In this document: piece after piece, positions 39,751 to 49,263 of the stretch
How the letters are laid out: each line of letters starts with the position of its first letter
Numbering within the stretch: position 1 is the stretch's first letter
Assembly (NCBI GenBank): GCA_947570175.1
Contig: CANOTJ010000003.1
Coordinates: 1 to 64,000, forward strand
Origin: an uncultured Mycoplasmatota bacterium
Lineage (GTDB): Bacteria; Bacillota_I; Bacilli_A; RF39; UBA660
Direction: 5' to 3'
Length of the DNA stretch: 64,000 nucleotides
The notes under the pieces: generated by a model
The model's input: only the letters and a program-made list of their open reading frames with translations
What the model was told of the DNA's origin: nothing
The model's database searches: none
Translations under genes and position numbers: made by a program

Positions 39751-40546
39751 GCAGCTAATTCAAAAGTCTGGAGCTGTTGAAAGTCAAGAACTAACAGATG
39801 AAGAATTAGAAAAAATCAATAAATTTACTCTTAAAAACTTAACTAAAGAAGATATTTATACTTTTAAATTAAGAATCTGTGACAATGAGATAGATCGAGA
39901 TTTTGAGGTATTTCCATTATCAACATTAGAGAAGTTAAAAGATCTATTTATTGGCAAAACTATTATTAAGGATCATTCATCTAGAGCAGATAATCAAGTT
40001 GCTAGAATCTATGATACTGAATTAGTTACAGAAAGCGGTCGTACAAAGACAGCAGAGCCATATACGAGTTTAGTAGCTCATTGTTATATGGTAAAAACTA
40101 AAAGTAACGAAGATCTAATCACTGAAATTGATGCGGGGATTAAAAAAGAAGTATCAGTTGGGTGTGCTATCGGCGAGGTGGTATGTTCTATTTGTGGTAC
40201 AGATAATAGGAAAAGATGGTGTGAACACTGGAATGGAAAAGAATACGATGGAAATATGTGTTATTTTGAATTGAAAAATCCAATAGATGCATACGAAGTA
40301 TCTTTTGTAGCAGTACCAGCACAGCCAAAAGCAGGAACAACAAAAAATTATGGACCTGAAAAAGAGGAACATGATGATGAAATTGTTGCTCCTGAAAATA
40401 ATGACAACAATGATAGTACAGAGAGCAACCAAGATGAAACAAAAAATAATAATTTCAATGAACAAGACTTAATTTCATTAAAAATGAAAACGATTAAGTC
40501 TTTTATTTTCGCACAAAAAAATTTAGATAAGAAAGAGGGAATGTAA
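39737..40546 (+). CDS. Prohead protease with Cys-rich insertion
   Basis: A 269-residue protein starting at ATG 39737, overlapping the portal. The U35-type fold is suggested by KDHSSRADNQVARI with the catalytic-type His (about 75-88) and KEVSVGCAIGEVVC with the Ser (about 137-150). A CSICG...CEHW insertion follows (about 150-167), which may bind zinc. The Asp/Asn/Glu-rich C-terminal third (about 215-260) may act as a scaffold. It matures the capsid before packaging. Confidence 0.82.
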   Translation: MDKNKQLIQKSGAVESQELTDEELEKINKFTLKNLTKEDIYTFKLRICDNEIDRDFEVFPLSTLEKLKDLFIGKTIIKDHSSRADNQVARIYDTELVTESGRTKTAEPYTSLVAHCYMVKTKSNEDLITEIDAGIKKEVSVGCAIGEVVCSICGTDNRKRWCEHWNGKEYDGNMCYFELKNPIDAYEVSFVAVPAQPKAGTTKNYGPEKEEHDDEIVAPENNDNNDSTESNQDETKNNNFNEQDLISLKMKTIKSFIFAQKNLDKKEGM

Positions 40547-40547
40547 A

Positions 40548-41741
40548 ATGAATAAGAAAATGCGAGAAATTTTAAAGAAAATTGAAGAAAAAACGATAAT
40601 TGCAAAAAATTATCAAACTGAAAAGGATTTTGACAAAGCTAAAGAAGTGTTAGATGAAATCGAAAACTTACAAAAAGAATATGAAGTAGAGGCAAAATTA
40701 TTTAATGTTGCTAAAGAAGAAGTAACAGAAGAAAAAGTTGCCGAAGTTAAGGAAGAAAAGAAAGCAGATGGATTCGCTGCTGTTACTAAAATGGTAACTG
40801 GTAGAAGAATGGCTGATGAAGAAAAAGCATTAATCGTTGAGGCAGATCCAACAGCAGAAGATGCACATGGTACCAATTATTTACTACCAGAAGATGTTCA
40901 ACTTGCTATTCGTGAATTAAGAAGAAATTATATGTCTGCTAAAGATTTAGGATTAGTTAATGTTGTTCCAACAACTGCACTATCTGGATCAACTAATTTT
41001 GAGACAGATGATGATGGATTACTTTCTGATTTTGAAGATGGTGAGGAAGTAGAAGAGGAAGATGGACCAAAATTCAAAAGAGTTCCATTTGCTATTAAGT
41101 TTAAAGGTAAATTAATTTATATCTCTAACATTTTAGCAGGTAATGAAAAAGCTGGTTTAATGAATTATTTAAATAAGTGGTTCGTTAAAAAAGCAGTTAG
41201 AACTGAAAATGTAGATATCTTTAATACATTAAAATCTGGTAAAACTGCTAAAGAAATCACTGGTTTAAATGCTTTAAAAGAGCACATTAATAAAGATATT
41301 GATCCATCATGTGCAATGACTGGTGTGATTATCACAAATCAAACTGGTTTTGCAGAAATGGATAAACAAAAAGATAGAAATGGTAGAGGTATGTTAGAAG
41401 TTGATCCTACTAATAAATCTCGTAAAGTATTCCAAAATATGCCTATCTATGTATTCTCTGATAAGGAACTTAAAAATGTAAGTGGAAAAGCTCCAATGTT
41501 TGTTGGTGCAACAGATGCAGGTTGTGATTTTATGGATAAAGATGGATTAGAATTTGCTACATCTGAACATTTTGCATTTAATAAGAATCAAACTACTTTG
41601 AGAGTTTTAGAGGGATATGACACAGTTCAAACTGATGTTAATGCATATTCTTATATCACTTATACTGGTGTAGATTGTGAAGAATCAACAACTATTGTTG
41701 TAGAAAAAGAATCAGATAAAACTAATGATCAAACTATATAG
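40548..41741 (+). CDS. Major capsid protein (HK97 fold)
   Basis: A 397-residue protein. The N-terminal delta domain is a Lys/Glu coiled coil (about 1-75), normally removed by the protease. The HK97-fold body begins around VEADPTAEDAHGTNYLLPEDVQ (spanning about 98-120), with the N-arm, E-loop (FKRVPFAIKFKGKLIYIS) and P/A domains. Starts 1 bp after the protease. Acidic patch EDGEEVEEEDGP lies in the E-loop region. Confidence 0.93.
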   Translation: MNKKMREILKKIEEKTIIAKNYQTEKDFDKAKEVLDEIENLQKEYEVEAKLFNVAKEEVTEEKVAEVKEEKKADGFAAVTKMVTGRRMADEEKALIVEADPTAEDAHGTNYLLPEDVQLAIRELRRNYMSAKDLGLVNVVPTTALSGSTNFETDDDGLLSDFEDGEEVEEEDGPKFKRVPFAIKFKGKLIYISNILAGNEKAGLMNYLNKWFVKKAVRTENVDIFNTLKSGKTAKEITGLNALKEHINKDIDPSCAMTGVIITNQTGFAEMDKQKDRNGRGMLEVDPTNKSRKVFQNMPIYVFSDKELKNVSGKAPMFVGATDAGCDFMDKDGLEFATSEHFAFNKNQTTLRVLEGYDTVQTDVNAYSYITYTGVDCEESTTIVVEKESDKTNDQTI

Positions 41742-41756
41742 TTAGGAGGATAGATT

Positions 41757-42113
41757 ATGTCCGCAGTAGCAGAGGTTAAAAAGCAATCTTTATCAGATAC
41801 TTTAACTGCTAGTACTGTTAAAGAGGAACTTGGAATCGATACTGCAGATTCTGCAGTTGACAGTAGATTAACTCGTTATATAAAAGTTGCCGATGCTTAC
41901 TTAAAAGGGGCAATAAGCGAAACCTATCCTGTCGATGATGAAAGAGCTATTGAACTAGCTCTTTTAGTCATTGAGGATCTATATGATAGGAATTCTACTA
42001 CAGTAAAAGAAAATATTACCATAGAAAAATTGAAAGCAGATTTTATATTGCAATTGCAAGTAGAGGGTATGGATGATCTTAAATCAAAAGATACAAATTC
42101 TAAAACTGAATGA
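41757..42113 (+). CDS. Head-tail connector (gp6-like)
   Basis: A 118-residue helical protein with ELGIDTADSAVDSRLTRYIKVADAYLKGAI and LALLVIEDLYDRNS, the QLRG/gp6-like adaptor pattern. Position right after the capsid gene fits an adaptor ring bound to the portal. Overlaps the next gene. Confidence 0.85.
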   Translation: MSAVAEVKKQSLSDTLTASTVKEELGIDTADSAVDSRLTRYIKVADAYLKGAISETYPVDDERAIELALLVIEDLYDRNSTTVKENITIEKLKADFILQLQVEGMDDLKSKDTNSKTE

Positions 42114-42381
42114 TGATAATGATTCCTATAGTGATTATTATTCTTGTCATGCACAAGTTAATAAAACTGGAGGGAATGAATATTTAATTGCAGGTGCAGT
42201 ATCATCTAAAAATAAATTTACATTTATAGTTAGATATTGTGAAGAATTAAAAAATCTACAATTTGATACACAAACATATAGAATTGTTTTTAATGGTATT
42301 ATTTTTAACATTCTAGATGCCGATGATTTTATGCAAAGGCATAAAACTATAAAGATTATTGGTGAGAGTATCAATGGCTAA
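42073..42381 (+). CDS. Head closure (stopper) protein
   Basis: A 102-residue beta-rich protein, starting within the adaptor gene (QKIQILKLND...YRIVFNGIIFNILDADDFMQ). Matches SPP1 gp16-like/HK97 gp7-like stopper proteins in size, order and strand pattern. Confidence 0.75.
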   Translation: MILNQKIQILKLNDDNDSYSDYYSCHAQVNKTGGNEYLIAGAVSSKNKFTFIVRYCEELKNLQFDTQTYRIVFNGIIFNILDADDFMQRHKTIKIIGESING

Positions 42382-42763
42382 TAGCATCAAAATTGGTGAT
42401 CTCGAAAAAGTAATTGATGAAGAACTAACGATATATTGTGATGAAATTACAAAAAAAGTTAAACAAATAAGTGATGATGTAATGAAAGATTTAGTTAAAA
42501 ATACAAAAAAAGATGCCAATAAAAGGACAGGTACTTATGCTAAAGCAATTACATCTAAAAGAACAAAAGAAACAAAAAGGTCAAGAGAAAACACTTGGTA
42601 CGTAAAAGATCCAGAATATCGTAAATCTCATTTACTAGAGAAAGGCCATGCCACAAGAAATGGTGGAAGAACTCGAGCTTTTCCTTTTATTAGTAAGAAT
42701 GAACAAATAGCAGTTAAAGATTATGAAAATAAAGTAGAGGAGGCAATTAAAAATGGATCTTAA
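42374..42763 (+). CDS. HK97 gp10-like head-tail joining protein
   Basis: A 129-residue protein starting at ATG 42374. It has the N-terminal helix KKVKQISDDVMKDLVKNTKK and the gp10-family ending LLEKGHATRNGGRTRAFPFI. Helps tail completion or attachment. Confidence 0.87.
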   Translation: MANSIKIGDLEKVIDEELTIYCDEITKKVKQISDDVMKDLVKNTKKDANKRTGTYAKAITSKRTKETKRSRENTWYVKDPEYRKSHLLEKGHATRNGGRTRAFPFISKNEQIAVKDYENKVEEAIKNGS

Positions 42764-43100
42764 GGAAATTTTAAAAAAAGGTACTAATCTACCTACTACA
42801 GAAAATCATTTTATAAAACCTCCTAAACTTCCTTATTTAATTTTTAATCAAGATAAAGATGTTAGAGGAGTTTCAAAAGAAAATCTTATTATTGATAGCG
42901 ATGTTTCTATAGAACTCTATACATCTAAAATAGATCAAGAATTAGAAAAGAAAGTAAAAGAAGTCATTATAGATGACATATTAAGTGTTTCTAATAACGA
43001 TGATGAAATAGAAATTAGTCAAAATAGGGAGTATATAGAATCTGAACAGATGTATATGACTACTTTTGATTTTAATTTAATAGAAAAAGGAGGAATTTAG
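42753..43100 (+). CDS. Tail terminator-like protein
   Basis: A 115-residue protein following gp10 with an 11-bp overlap. Beta-rich with PKLPYLIFNQD and VSIELYTSKIDQELEKKVKEVI; size and position fit the tail terminator. Assigned mainly by order. Confidence 0.72.
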   Translation: MDLKEILKKGTNLPTTENHFIKPPKLPYLIFNQDKDVRGVSKENLIIDSDVSIELYTSKIDQELEKKVKEVIIDDILSVSNNDDEIEISQNREYIESEQMYMTTFDFNLIEKGGI

Positions 43101-43102
43101 TC

Positions 43103-43684
43103 ATGGGTAAAAGAACAAAAGAAACAATTACTTTAGGAAGTGGTAAATTATATTCTGTTGAATATACAGGAACAATTCCAAGTAACGAAGATTTAGAAAA
43201 ACAAGATAATATTCTAGGTTATATCCAAAAAGGAGCATCTTTAGATTATAAACCAGAATTTTATGAAGCAGAAGATGATTTAGGAATTGTTAAAAAGCAA
43301 ATTTTAACAAAAGAAGAGGTTACATTTAAGAGTGGAATTTTAACTTGGAATGCTGAAACCTTAAAGAAATTAGTAGCAACAGGAAGAATTACAGAAGATT
43401 CTGAAAAAGGTATGAGGACTATCAAAATTGGTGGTATTAATAATAATGATGGTAAACAATATATCTTCCATTTTGTTCATGAAGATAAGAAAGATGGAAA
43501 TGTAAGAATCACTATCGTTGGACAAAATACTGCTGGATTCTCATTAGCATTTGCCAAAGATGCTGAAACAGTAATTGATGCTGAAATTAAAGCACTTCCA
43601 AATGATAATGATGGTACTTTAATTATATTCCAAGAAGAATATACACCATCAGATGATAATGAAAATACTGATCAAACAGTTTAA
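43103..43684 (+). CDS. Major tail protein
   Basis: A 193-residue beta-rich protein (GKRTKETITLGSGKLYSVEYTG; FHFVHEDKKDGNVRITIVGQNTAGFSLAFAKDAETVI). The TVIDAEIKALPNDNDGTLIIF part is typical of tube proteins. Its order before the chaperone pair supports this. Confidence 0.85.
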   Translation: MGKRTKETITLGSGKLYSVEYTGTIPSNEDLEKQDNILGYIQKGASLDYKPEFYEAEDDLGIVKKQILTKEEVTFKSGILTWNAETLKKLVATGRITEDSEKGMRTIKIGGINNNDGKQYIFHFVHEDKKDGNVRITIVGQNTAGFSLAFAKDAETVIDAEIKALPNDNDGTLIIFQEEYTPSDDNENTDQTV

Positions 43685-43710
43685 TTAAGAAAGTAAGGGA
43701 GGAATGAAAT

Positions 43711-44022
43711 ATGTTTGATATGACACAGTACATACCTAGATATTTTAAAACAAAACTAAAGAATGGGAAAATTTTAGATGTGGAACCACCAAAATTAAAA
43801 GTTCTTAAAAAAATTCTAAAATTGAGTAATATAAAAGATGATATGTCAGAGAAGGATTTTGATAATATCATTCTTGCTACATCTATGGCTTTAAGTAAAA
43901 ATAAACAAAATTATCAAGTAACAACAGAGTGGTTAGAAGAAAATCACAATATAGATGAATTACAAGATTTATTGATAAATTATTTTAACTGGGTCGATGA
44001 AATAGAAAACTCAAAAAACTAA
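43711..44022 (+). CDS. Tail assembly chaperone (0-frame product)
   Basis: A 103-residue protein ending at TAA 44020-44022, directly after a slippery AAAAAAC (44013-44019). A -1 shift there joins it to the next ORF, as in lambda gpG/gpGT. The pair wraps or recruits the tape measure. Ends ...DEIENSKN in the 0 frame. Confidence 0.85.
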   Translation: MFDMTQYIPRYFKTKLKNGKILDVEPPKLKVLKKILKLSNIKDDMSEKDFDNIILATSMALSKNKQNYQVTTEWLEENHNIDELQDLLINYFNWVDEIENSKN

Positions 44023-44063
44023 TTGCCCCATATTATCCTAACAAGGATGATGAAGATGTGGGG
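44013..44063 (+). promoter_or_regulatory. Programmed -1 ribosomal frameshift signal
   Basis: Slippery heptamer A-AAA-AAC at 44013-44019, stop codon next, spacer of six bases, then a stem: CCCCATA (44026-44032) with TGTGGGG (44057-44063) and an inner hairpin ATCCT/AGGAT (44035-44048). Confidence 0.85.
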
Positions 44064-44294
44064 TACAAATTAGTTAGTCATAGAGAAAAAATGATATCTA
44101 AATATTGCGGTATCTCTATTTTAGATGTCGAGGATCTAGATTTAGTAGAGTATTTCTTTTATTATAGGGAAGCTGTTATTTATAATTGTATGCAAACAGA
44201 AGATGGAATCGAATATTTGCAAAATGCTCATAGATTGCAACAAACCGAACCAGATAGAAAGAAATTAAGAGAAAAATATCATAAAAATTCATAA
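44019..44294 (+). CDS. Tail assembly chaperone extension (frameshift product)
   Basis: In the -1 frame, reading continues without stop as KKLIAPYYPNKDDEDVGYKLVSHREKM... to 44294, giving a fusion of about 194 residues. A GTG at 44058 could start a 78-residue product, but it lies in the stimulatory stem and has no RBS, so the frameshift product is more likely. Helical content and position match gpT-type domains. Confidence 0.8.
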   Translation, partial: LIAPYYPNKDDEDVGYKLVSHREKMISKYCGISILDVEDLDLVEYFFYYREAVIYNCMQTEDGIEYLQNAHRLQQTEPDRKKLREKYHKNS

Positions 44295-44342
44295 GAGTGG
44301 GCGAACTCTTCTTTTTTTGACAAAAAAGGGAGAGGGTGAAAC

Positions 44343-47330
44343 ATGGCACAAAAAATCAAAGGTATAACTATTGAAATTGGTGGAGATACAACAAAACTTG
44401 ATAAGGCTTTAGGCGAGGTAAATAGTAAAACAAAACAATTACAATCCGAATTGAAAGGTGTTAATAGTCTTTTAAAAATGGATCCTAAAAATGTCACATT
44501 ACTAAAACAAAAACAGGATTTGTTGAATCAAAGTATTTCTAACACAAGAGAAAAATTAAATACATTAAAAACCGCCCAAATTCAAGTTCAGGAGCAATTT
44601 GATAAGGGTCAAATTACAGAAGAACAATATCGAGATTTTCAGAGAGAAATTATTGCAACAGAAAATAAGTTAAAGTCATTAACTAAAGAATTGAAAAATT
44701 TTGGATCTGTTGGAGCACAACAAATAGCAATTGCAGGTCAAAAGATGCAAGATGTTGGAGGTAAAATAGAATCAGTAGGAAAAAAGGTATCAATTGCAAG
44801 TGTTGGTACTACTGCAGCATTAACTGCAATTTCAAAAAGCGCTATTGATTTTGAAACTGCATTCACAGGTGTTACTAAAACAGTTGATGGAACTGATAAA
44901 CAGTTAGAAGAAATAAAACAAGGTCTTTTGGATTTATCAAAGACAACTGCAAGTAGTTCAACTGAAATCGCAGCAGTCGCAGAGGCTGCAGGACAATTAG
45001 GTGTAAAAACCGAAAATATTTTATCATTCACTGAAACTATGGTTAGATTAGGCGATTCAACAAATATGTCTGCAGATGAAGCCGCAACTGCAATCGCTCA
45101 ATTATATAACATCATGGGGGCTGATATAAATACAGTAGATCGATTTGGTGCTGCTATTGTTGCTTTAGGGAATAATGCAGCTACAACTGAATCAGATATA
45201 GTTAATATGGCCTCAAGAATAGCATCATCAGGATCACAAGTTGGTTTAACTGAACAAGAGATATTAGCATTATCTACAACATTAGCAAGTGTTGGTTTAG
45301 AAGCGGAAGGTGGAGGTTCTGCTATTTCTGCCGTTATAACTAAAATAGATAAAGATGTTGCTTTAAATACTGATAGTTTGAAAACATGGGCAAACGTTTC
45401 TAATATGTCTGTAACAGATTTTAAAAACTTATGGGAAACTGATGCAATGTCTGCTATTCAAAAAGTAGTTGGTGGAATGGGTGATGCTAAAGCAGGCGGT
45501 GAAAATTTAAATGTTATTTTAGATGAACTTGGTGTAAGTTCATTAAGACAAACTGATACAATGAAAAGATTATCTAGTGCATCAGGATTAATGTCAAATA
45601 TGGTAAACATAAGTAATAGTGCATGGAAAGATAATTCTGCATTAACCATTGAATCATCAAAGCGATACGAAACAACTGCTGCGAAGATCACTCAAATGAA
45701 AAATACAATTACTGAATTATGCGTTAAATTAGGCGAAATATTATTACCAATCATTCAACGAGTTGTTGCGGCAATATCCAGTTTTTCTAATTGGCTTACT
45801 AATTTAAATCCAGCAGCTCAAAAGGTTGTAGTAACAGTATTAGCCATTGTATCCGCCCTCGGCCCATTTATTATAATTTTAGCTAAATTAATTACATCTT
45901 TTGGTACTATAATGACTATTGTTCCAAAGATTGTATCTATAATTAAAACAGTTAAACTAGCTTTTGTTGCATTCAATGCAGTATTAATGGCAAATCCAAT
46001 TATTTTAATAGTTGCTGCAATAGCAGCACTAATTGCAGGATTTGTTCTTTTATGGAATAAATGCGAATGGTTTAGAAATTTCTGGATCAATCTTTGGGAA
46101 AATATTAAAAATGTGTGTAAAAAAGTTATTGATGGAATAGTTAATTTTTTTACAGGTATTATAGATTTTTTTAAAAATAATTGGCAATCGTTATTATTAT
46201 TTATAGCGAATCCATTTGCTGGAGCATTTAAACTACTTTATGATAACTGTGAGGGATTTAGAAATTTTATTGATGGTATTATTCAAAAAATAAAAAATAT
46301 TTTTTCTAGTATTGTTTCATTTATTAATACTAATGTTATTGAACCAATTAAAAAATTCTTTGAACCTCTTATAGCTTGGTTTACCAATCTTTTTACAAGT
46401 ATTTATAATAGTTTAGCGAGTATTATAAATGTAATCTGGGGTATTTTACAAGGATTATGGGAAATGATTGTTACCTTATTTACTACTGCTATAAATTGGA
46501 TAAATGAAAATGTAATTACACCAATTAAGACAGCTTTTACAACAGCAATAGATACAATCAAAAATGCAATTCAAAGTGCTTGGGAATTTATAAAAAATGT
46601 ATTTATTACTATTGCAACATGGTTAAATGATAATGTATTAACACCAATTATGACATTGTTAAGTACAATATGGTTGTGGATTCAGGAGAATATTATTACT
46701 CCGATTCAAAATATATTCACTTCTGTATGGACAACTTTGGTAACTGGTGCTAGTAATGCATGGGAAGGTATTAAAAATATATTTTCATCAGTAGCTACAT
46801 TTTTTGGTAATATTTTCTCTAGTGCATGGCAAAAAGTAAGAGAGGTATTCGCAACAGGTGGAAGAATTTTTGAAGGAATAAAAGATTCGATTGCTAGTGT
46901 ATTTACAACTGTTGTTAATAAAATAATAGGTGGAATTAATACAGTAGTCGCCGTTCCTTTTAACGCAATAAATAAAGCATTAAATAAAATTAGGAATATA
47001 TCATTTTTAGATATTTCACCATTTAAAGATAAATGGGGGGAAAATCCATTAAAAGTTCCTAAAATACCATTATTAAGAACAGGAGGATCTATTATTGGCG
47101 ATGGTGAAGCGATTATGGCAGAAGCTGGTAGTCCAGAAATGATTACAATGATGAATGGTAAAGCAATCGTAAGACCATTGACTAGCACTGATCGTAAACA
47201 AGTAGTATCTAATACAAATAATAGTGGTAATAATACATTCAATTTCTATTCACCAGAGGCATTAACACCTAGTGAATGTGTAAGAAATATGAGAAAAGAA
47301 GTACAATATCAAAAATTGATTCATGGATAG
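44343..47330 (+). CDS. Tail tape measure protein
   Basis: A 995-residue protein that sets tail length. N-terminal coiled coil (about 10-130), the TP901-type core region (SKSAIDFETAFTGVTKTVDGT, about 160-180; AAGQLGVKT), two hydrophobic stretches (about 495-525 and 545-570), then amphipathic repeats rich in Trp (W-x-N/F type, about 575-850). RBS GGGAGAGGG. Its gene is the longest of the phage. Confidence 0.95.
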   Translation: MAQKIKGITIEIGGDTTKLDKALGEVNSKTKQLQSELKGVNSLLKMDPKNVTLLKQKQDLLNQSISNTREKLNTLKTAQIQVQEQFDKGQITEEQYRDFQREIIATENKLKSLTKELKNFGSVGAQQIAIAGQKMQDVGGKIESVGKKVSIASVGTTAALTAISKSAIDFETAFTGVTKTVDGTDKQLEEIKQGLLDLSKTTASSSTEIAAVAEAAGQLGVKTENILSFTETMVRLGDSTNMSADEAATAIAQLYNIMGADINTVDRFGAAIVALGNNAATTESDIVNMASRIASSGSQVGLTEQEILALSTTLASVGLEAEGGGSAISAVITKIDKDVALNTDSLKTWANVSNMSVTDFKNLWETDAMSAIQKVVGGMGDAKAGGENLNVILDELGVSSLRQTDTMKRLSSASGLMSNMVNISNSAWKDNSALTIESSKRYETTAAKITQMKNTITELCVKLGEILLPIIQRVVAAISSFSNWLTNLNPAAQKVVVTVLAIVSALGPFIIILAKLITSFGTIMTIVPKIVSIIKTVKLAFVAFNAVLMANPIILIVAAIAALIAGFVLLWNKCEWFRNFWINLWENIKNVCKKVIDGIVNFFTGIIDFFKNNWQSLLLFIANPFAGAFKLLYDNCEGFRNFIDGIIQKIKNIFSSIVSFINTNVIEPIKKFFEPLIAWFTNLFTSIYNSLASIINVIWGILQGLWEMIVTLFTTAINWINENVITPIKTAFTTAIDTIKNAIQSAWEFIKNVFITIATWLNDNVLTPIMTLLSTIWLWIQENIITPIQNIFTSVWTTLVTGASNAWEGIKNIFSSVATFFGNIFSSAWQKVREVFATGGRIFEGIKDSIASVFTTVVNKIIGGINTVVAVPFNAINKALNKIRNISFLDISPFKDKWGENPLKVPKIPLLRTGGSIIGDGEAIMAEAGSPEMITMMNGKAIVRPLTSTDRKQVVSNTNNSGNNTFNFYSPEALTPSECVRNMRKEVQYQKLIHG

Positions 47331-47341
47331 GAGGAAAATAT

Positions 47342-48202
47342 ATGCAAAAAAAATTAGTATGTGAATCACATTTACATGAAAAAATAATTTTTACTTATGA
47401 TTTTCCTTTTTATCTAGAAAAGGTTGAGGGACTTCATGAGGTAATAGGCACAGTTACTGGAATAAAAAGTGCCTATGCAATTGGGGAAAACTATATAGAT
47501 ACAGGTATTGAAAAAAGAAATATCGTTATAAGTGGAATCATAAAAGATGATTTTATTAATAATAGGCAAAAACTTTATCGCATATTTCCTTTAAAAACAA
47601 CTGGAACGCTTTATTATTATGAAGATGATCTAGAAAGAAAAATCAATTATAAAGTAGAAAGTATTAAGATAAATGAAAAAGGATACCCTAAAGTTTTTCA
47701 AATATCTTTAATATGCCCTACACCATATTTTACTGATATAGAAAAGACAACTTTGCAAATGGCCACTTGGTCACCTGCTTTTAAGTTTCCTCTTAAAATT
47801 CCACAATCAACTGGAATAAAGTTTGGCATCAAAAATAAAACTTCGATGGTATCTATAATGAATTCAACTAATATTGAATTTGGAATGACAATCACATTTA
47901 CTGCAAATGATGTAGTAGTGAACCCATCTTTATTTAATGTTGATACAAGGGAAGAAATGAAAATAGAAAAAACTATGCAGGCAGGCGATAAGATTTTGGT
48001 ACATACATATAGACAGAATAAAAATATTATTTATATTTCTGCTAGTTCTGAACAAGAGGAAAATATAAATAATCTAATGGTCTATGGAAGTAAGTTTTTA
48101 CAAATACATCATGGTGAAAATACATATCGTTATAATGCTGATGAAAATGTAGATAGCTTGGAAACTGTAATAGAATATTTAACAGAATATGAGGCAGTAT
48201 AA
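47342..48202 (+). CDS. Distal tail protein (Dit-like)
   Basis: A 286-residue protein starting at ATG 47342 with GGAGG upstream; the open frame starts earlier inside the tape measure gene. It has the phage-tail family pattern (ISGIIKDDFINNRQKLYRIFPL, about 62-83; FQISLICPTPYF). Forms the hub at the tail end. Overlaps the next gene at ATAATG. Confidence 0.87.
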   Translation: MQKKLVCESHLHEKIIFTYDFPFYLEKVEGLHEVIGTVTGIKSAYAIGENYIDTGIEKRNIVISGIIKDDFINNRQKLYRIFPLKTTGTLYYYEDDLERKINYKVESIKINEKGYPKVFQISLICPTPYFTDIEKTTLQMATWSPAFKFPLKIPQSTGIKFGIKNKTSMVSIMNSTNIEFGMTITFTANDVVVNPSLFNVDTREEMKIEKTMQAGDKILVHTYRQNKNIIYISASSEQEENINNLMVYGSKFLQIHHGENTYRYNADENVDSLETVIEYLTEYEAV

Positions 48203-49248
48203 TGATTCCAAAATTTGATATTTATGTGTATGATAAAAATTTAAATTTTATAGGTATTATAGATTTCTTTAGTTCTTTAAGATGGCGAAGAAAATACTAT
48301 GATTATGGTGAATTTGAATTACATATACCGATTGATGATCAAACTAAAAAGTTTCTAGCAAAAGATAATATAATTATTCGAGAAGATGCTATTGAAGCAG
48401 GAATTATTGAAAGTATTAAAATATCCGATGACAGTAAAAAGGTAGAGGCAACTGTTATTGGAAGATTTCTATCAAGCATATTAACAAGAAGAATTGTCAA
48501 AAAACGAATTAATTTTAGTGGAAAAATATTAGATGGTGAAAGAAAGTTATTATCTGAAATGACACCATTTTCTAAATTAGAAATAAGATCTACAACAATA
48601 GAATCAAGTTCTATTGTTTTTCAGTGTACTTATAAAAATGTTGGTGATTATTTACTCAAACTTTCTAAAACATCTACCATTGCTCACAGAATTGTACCAG
48701 ATCTACAACAAAAAAAGTTTATATATGAAAATTATCAAGGATTAGATCGTACAGAAACACAGTCATTAAATCCTAGATATGAGTTTAGTGAGGACAAAGG
48801 GAATATAGAAAAAGCAGATTATACTTACGATTCAAAATCAGAGAAAAATTATGCTTTAGTCGGTGGTCAAGGCGAGGGTGATGCAAGAATATTAGTGGAG
48901 GTAAACAGTGGTGATTATAGTGATCTAGATTTAAGAGAAACTTTCGTTGATGCAAAATCAGAAAGTAATAGCAATTTAACTGCAGAACAATACAAAGAAA
49001 TATTAAAAACAAAAGGTAAAGAGAATTTATCTGATTCTGTGGAATCTATGGAAGTTACCGCTTATGCAACAGATTATAAAAATGGTTGGGATTTAGGCGA
49101 TATAGTAAATACAAAAAAAGAGAGTTGGGGAAAATCTTTAAAAAAACGAATTGTAGAAATTGAAGAAACTATCGAAAATTCAAATCAAAAGATATATGCA
49201 ACTTTTGGAGATCCTTTGGCAGAAACATTCTCTGAAAAAGAAGATTAG
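48202..49248 (+). CDS. Tail-associated hub protein (Gp37/Tal-like)
   Basis: A 348-residue protein of the siphovirus Gp37-like family: WRRKYYDYGEFELHIPIDD (about 29-47), GIIESIKISDD, TVIGRFLSSILTRRIV, and GWDLGDIVNTKKESWG near the end. Follows Dit as in other Gram-positive siphoviruses. No peptidoglycan hydrolase domain is seen. Confidence 0.87.
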   Translation: MIPKFDIYVYDKNLNFIGIIDFFSSLRWRRKYYDYGEFELHIPIDDQTKKFLAKDNIIIREDAIEAGIIESIKISDDSKKVEATVIGRFLSSILTRRIVKKRINFSGKILDGERKLLSEMTPFSKLEIRSTTIESSSIVFQCTYKNVGDYLLKLSKTSTIAHRIVPDLQQKKFIYENYQGLDRTETQSLNPRYEFSEDKGNIEKADYTYDSKSEKNYALVGGQGEGDARILVEVNSGDYSDLDLRETFVDAKSESNSNLTAEQYKEILKTKGKENLSDSVESMEVTAYATDYKNGWDLGDIVNTKKESWGKSLKKRIVEIEETIENSNQKIYATFGDPLAETFSEKED

Positions 49249-49263
49249 AAAAAGGAGGAAATT

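Noticed and set aside
40154-40465. Minus-strand ORFs inside the prohead protease gene
   Set aside because: Composition follows the plus-strand codons and the plus-strand product is a clear phage gene.
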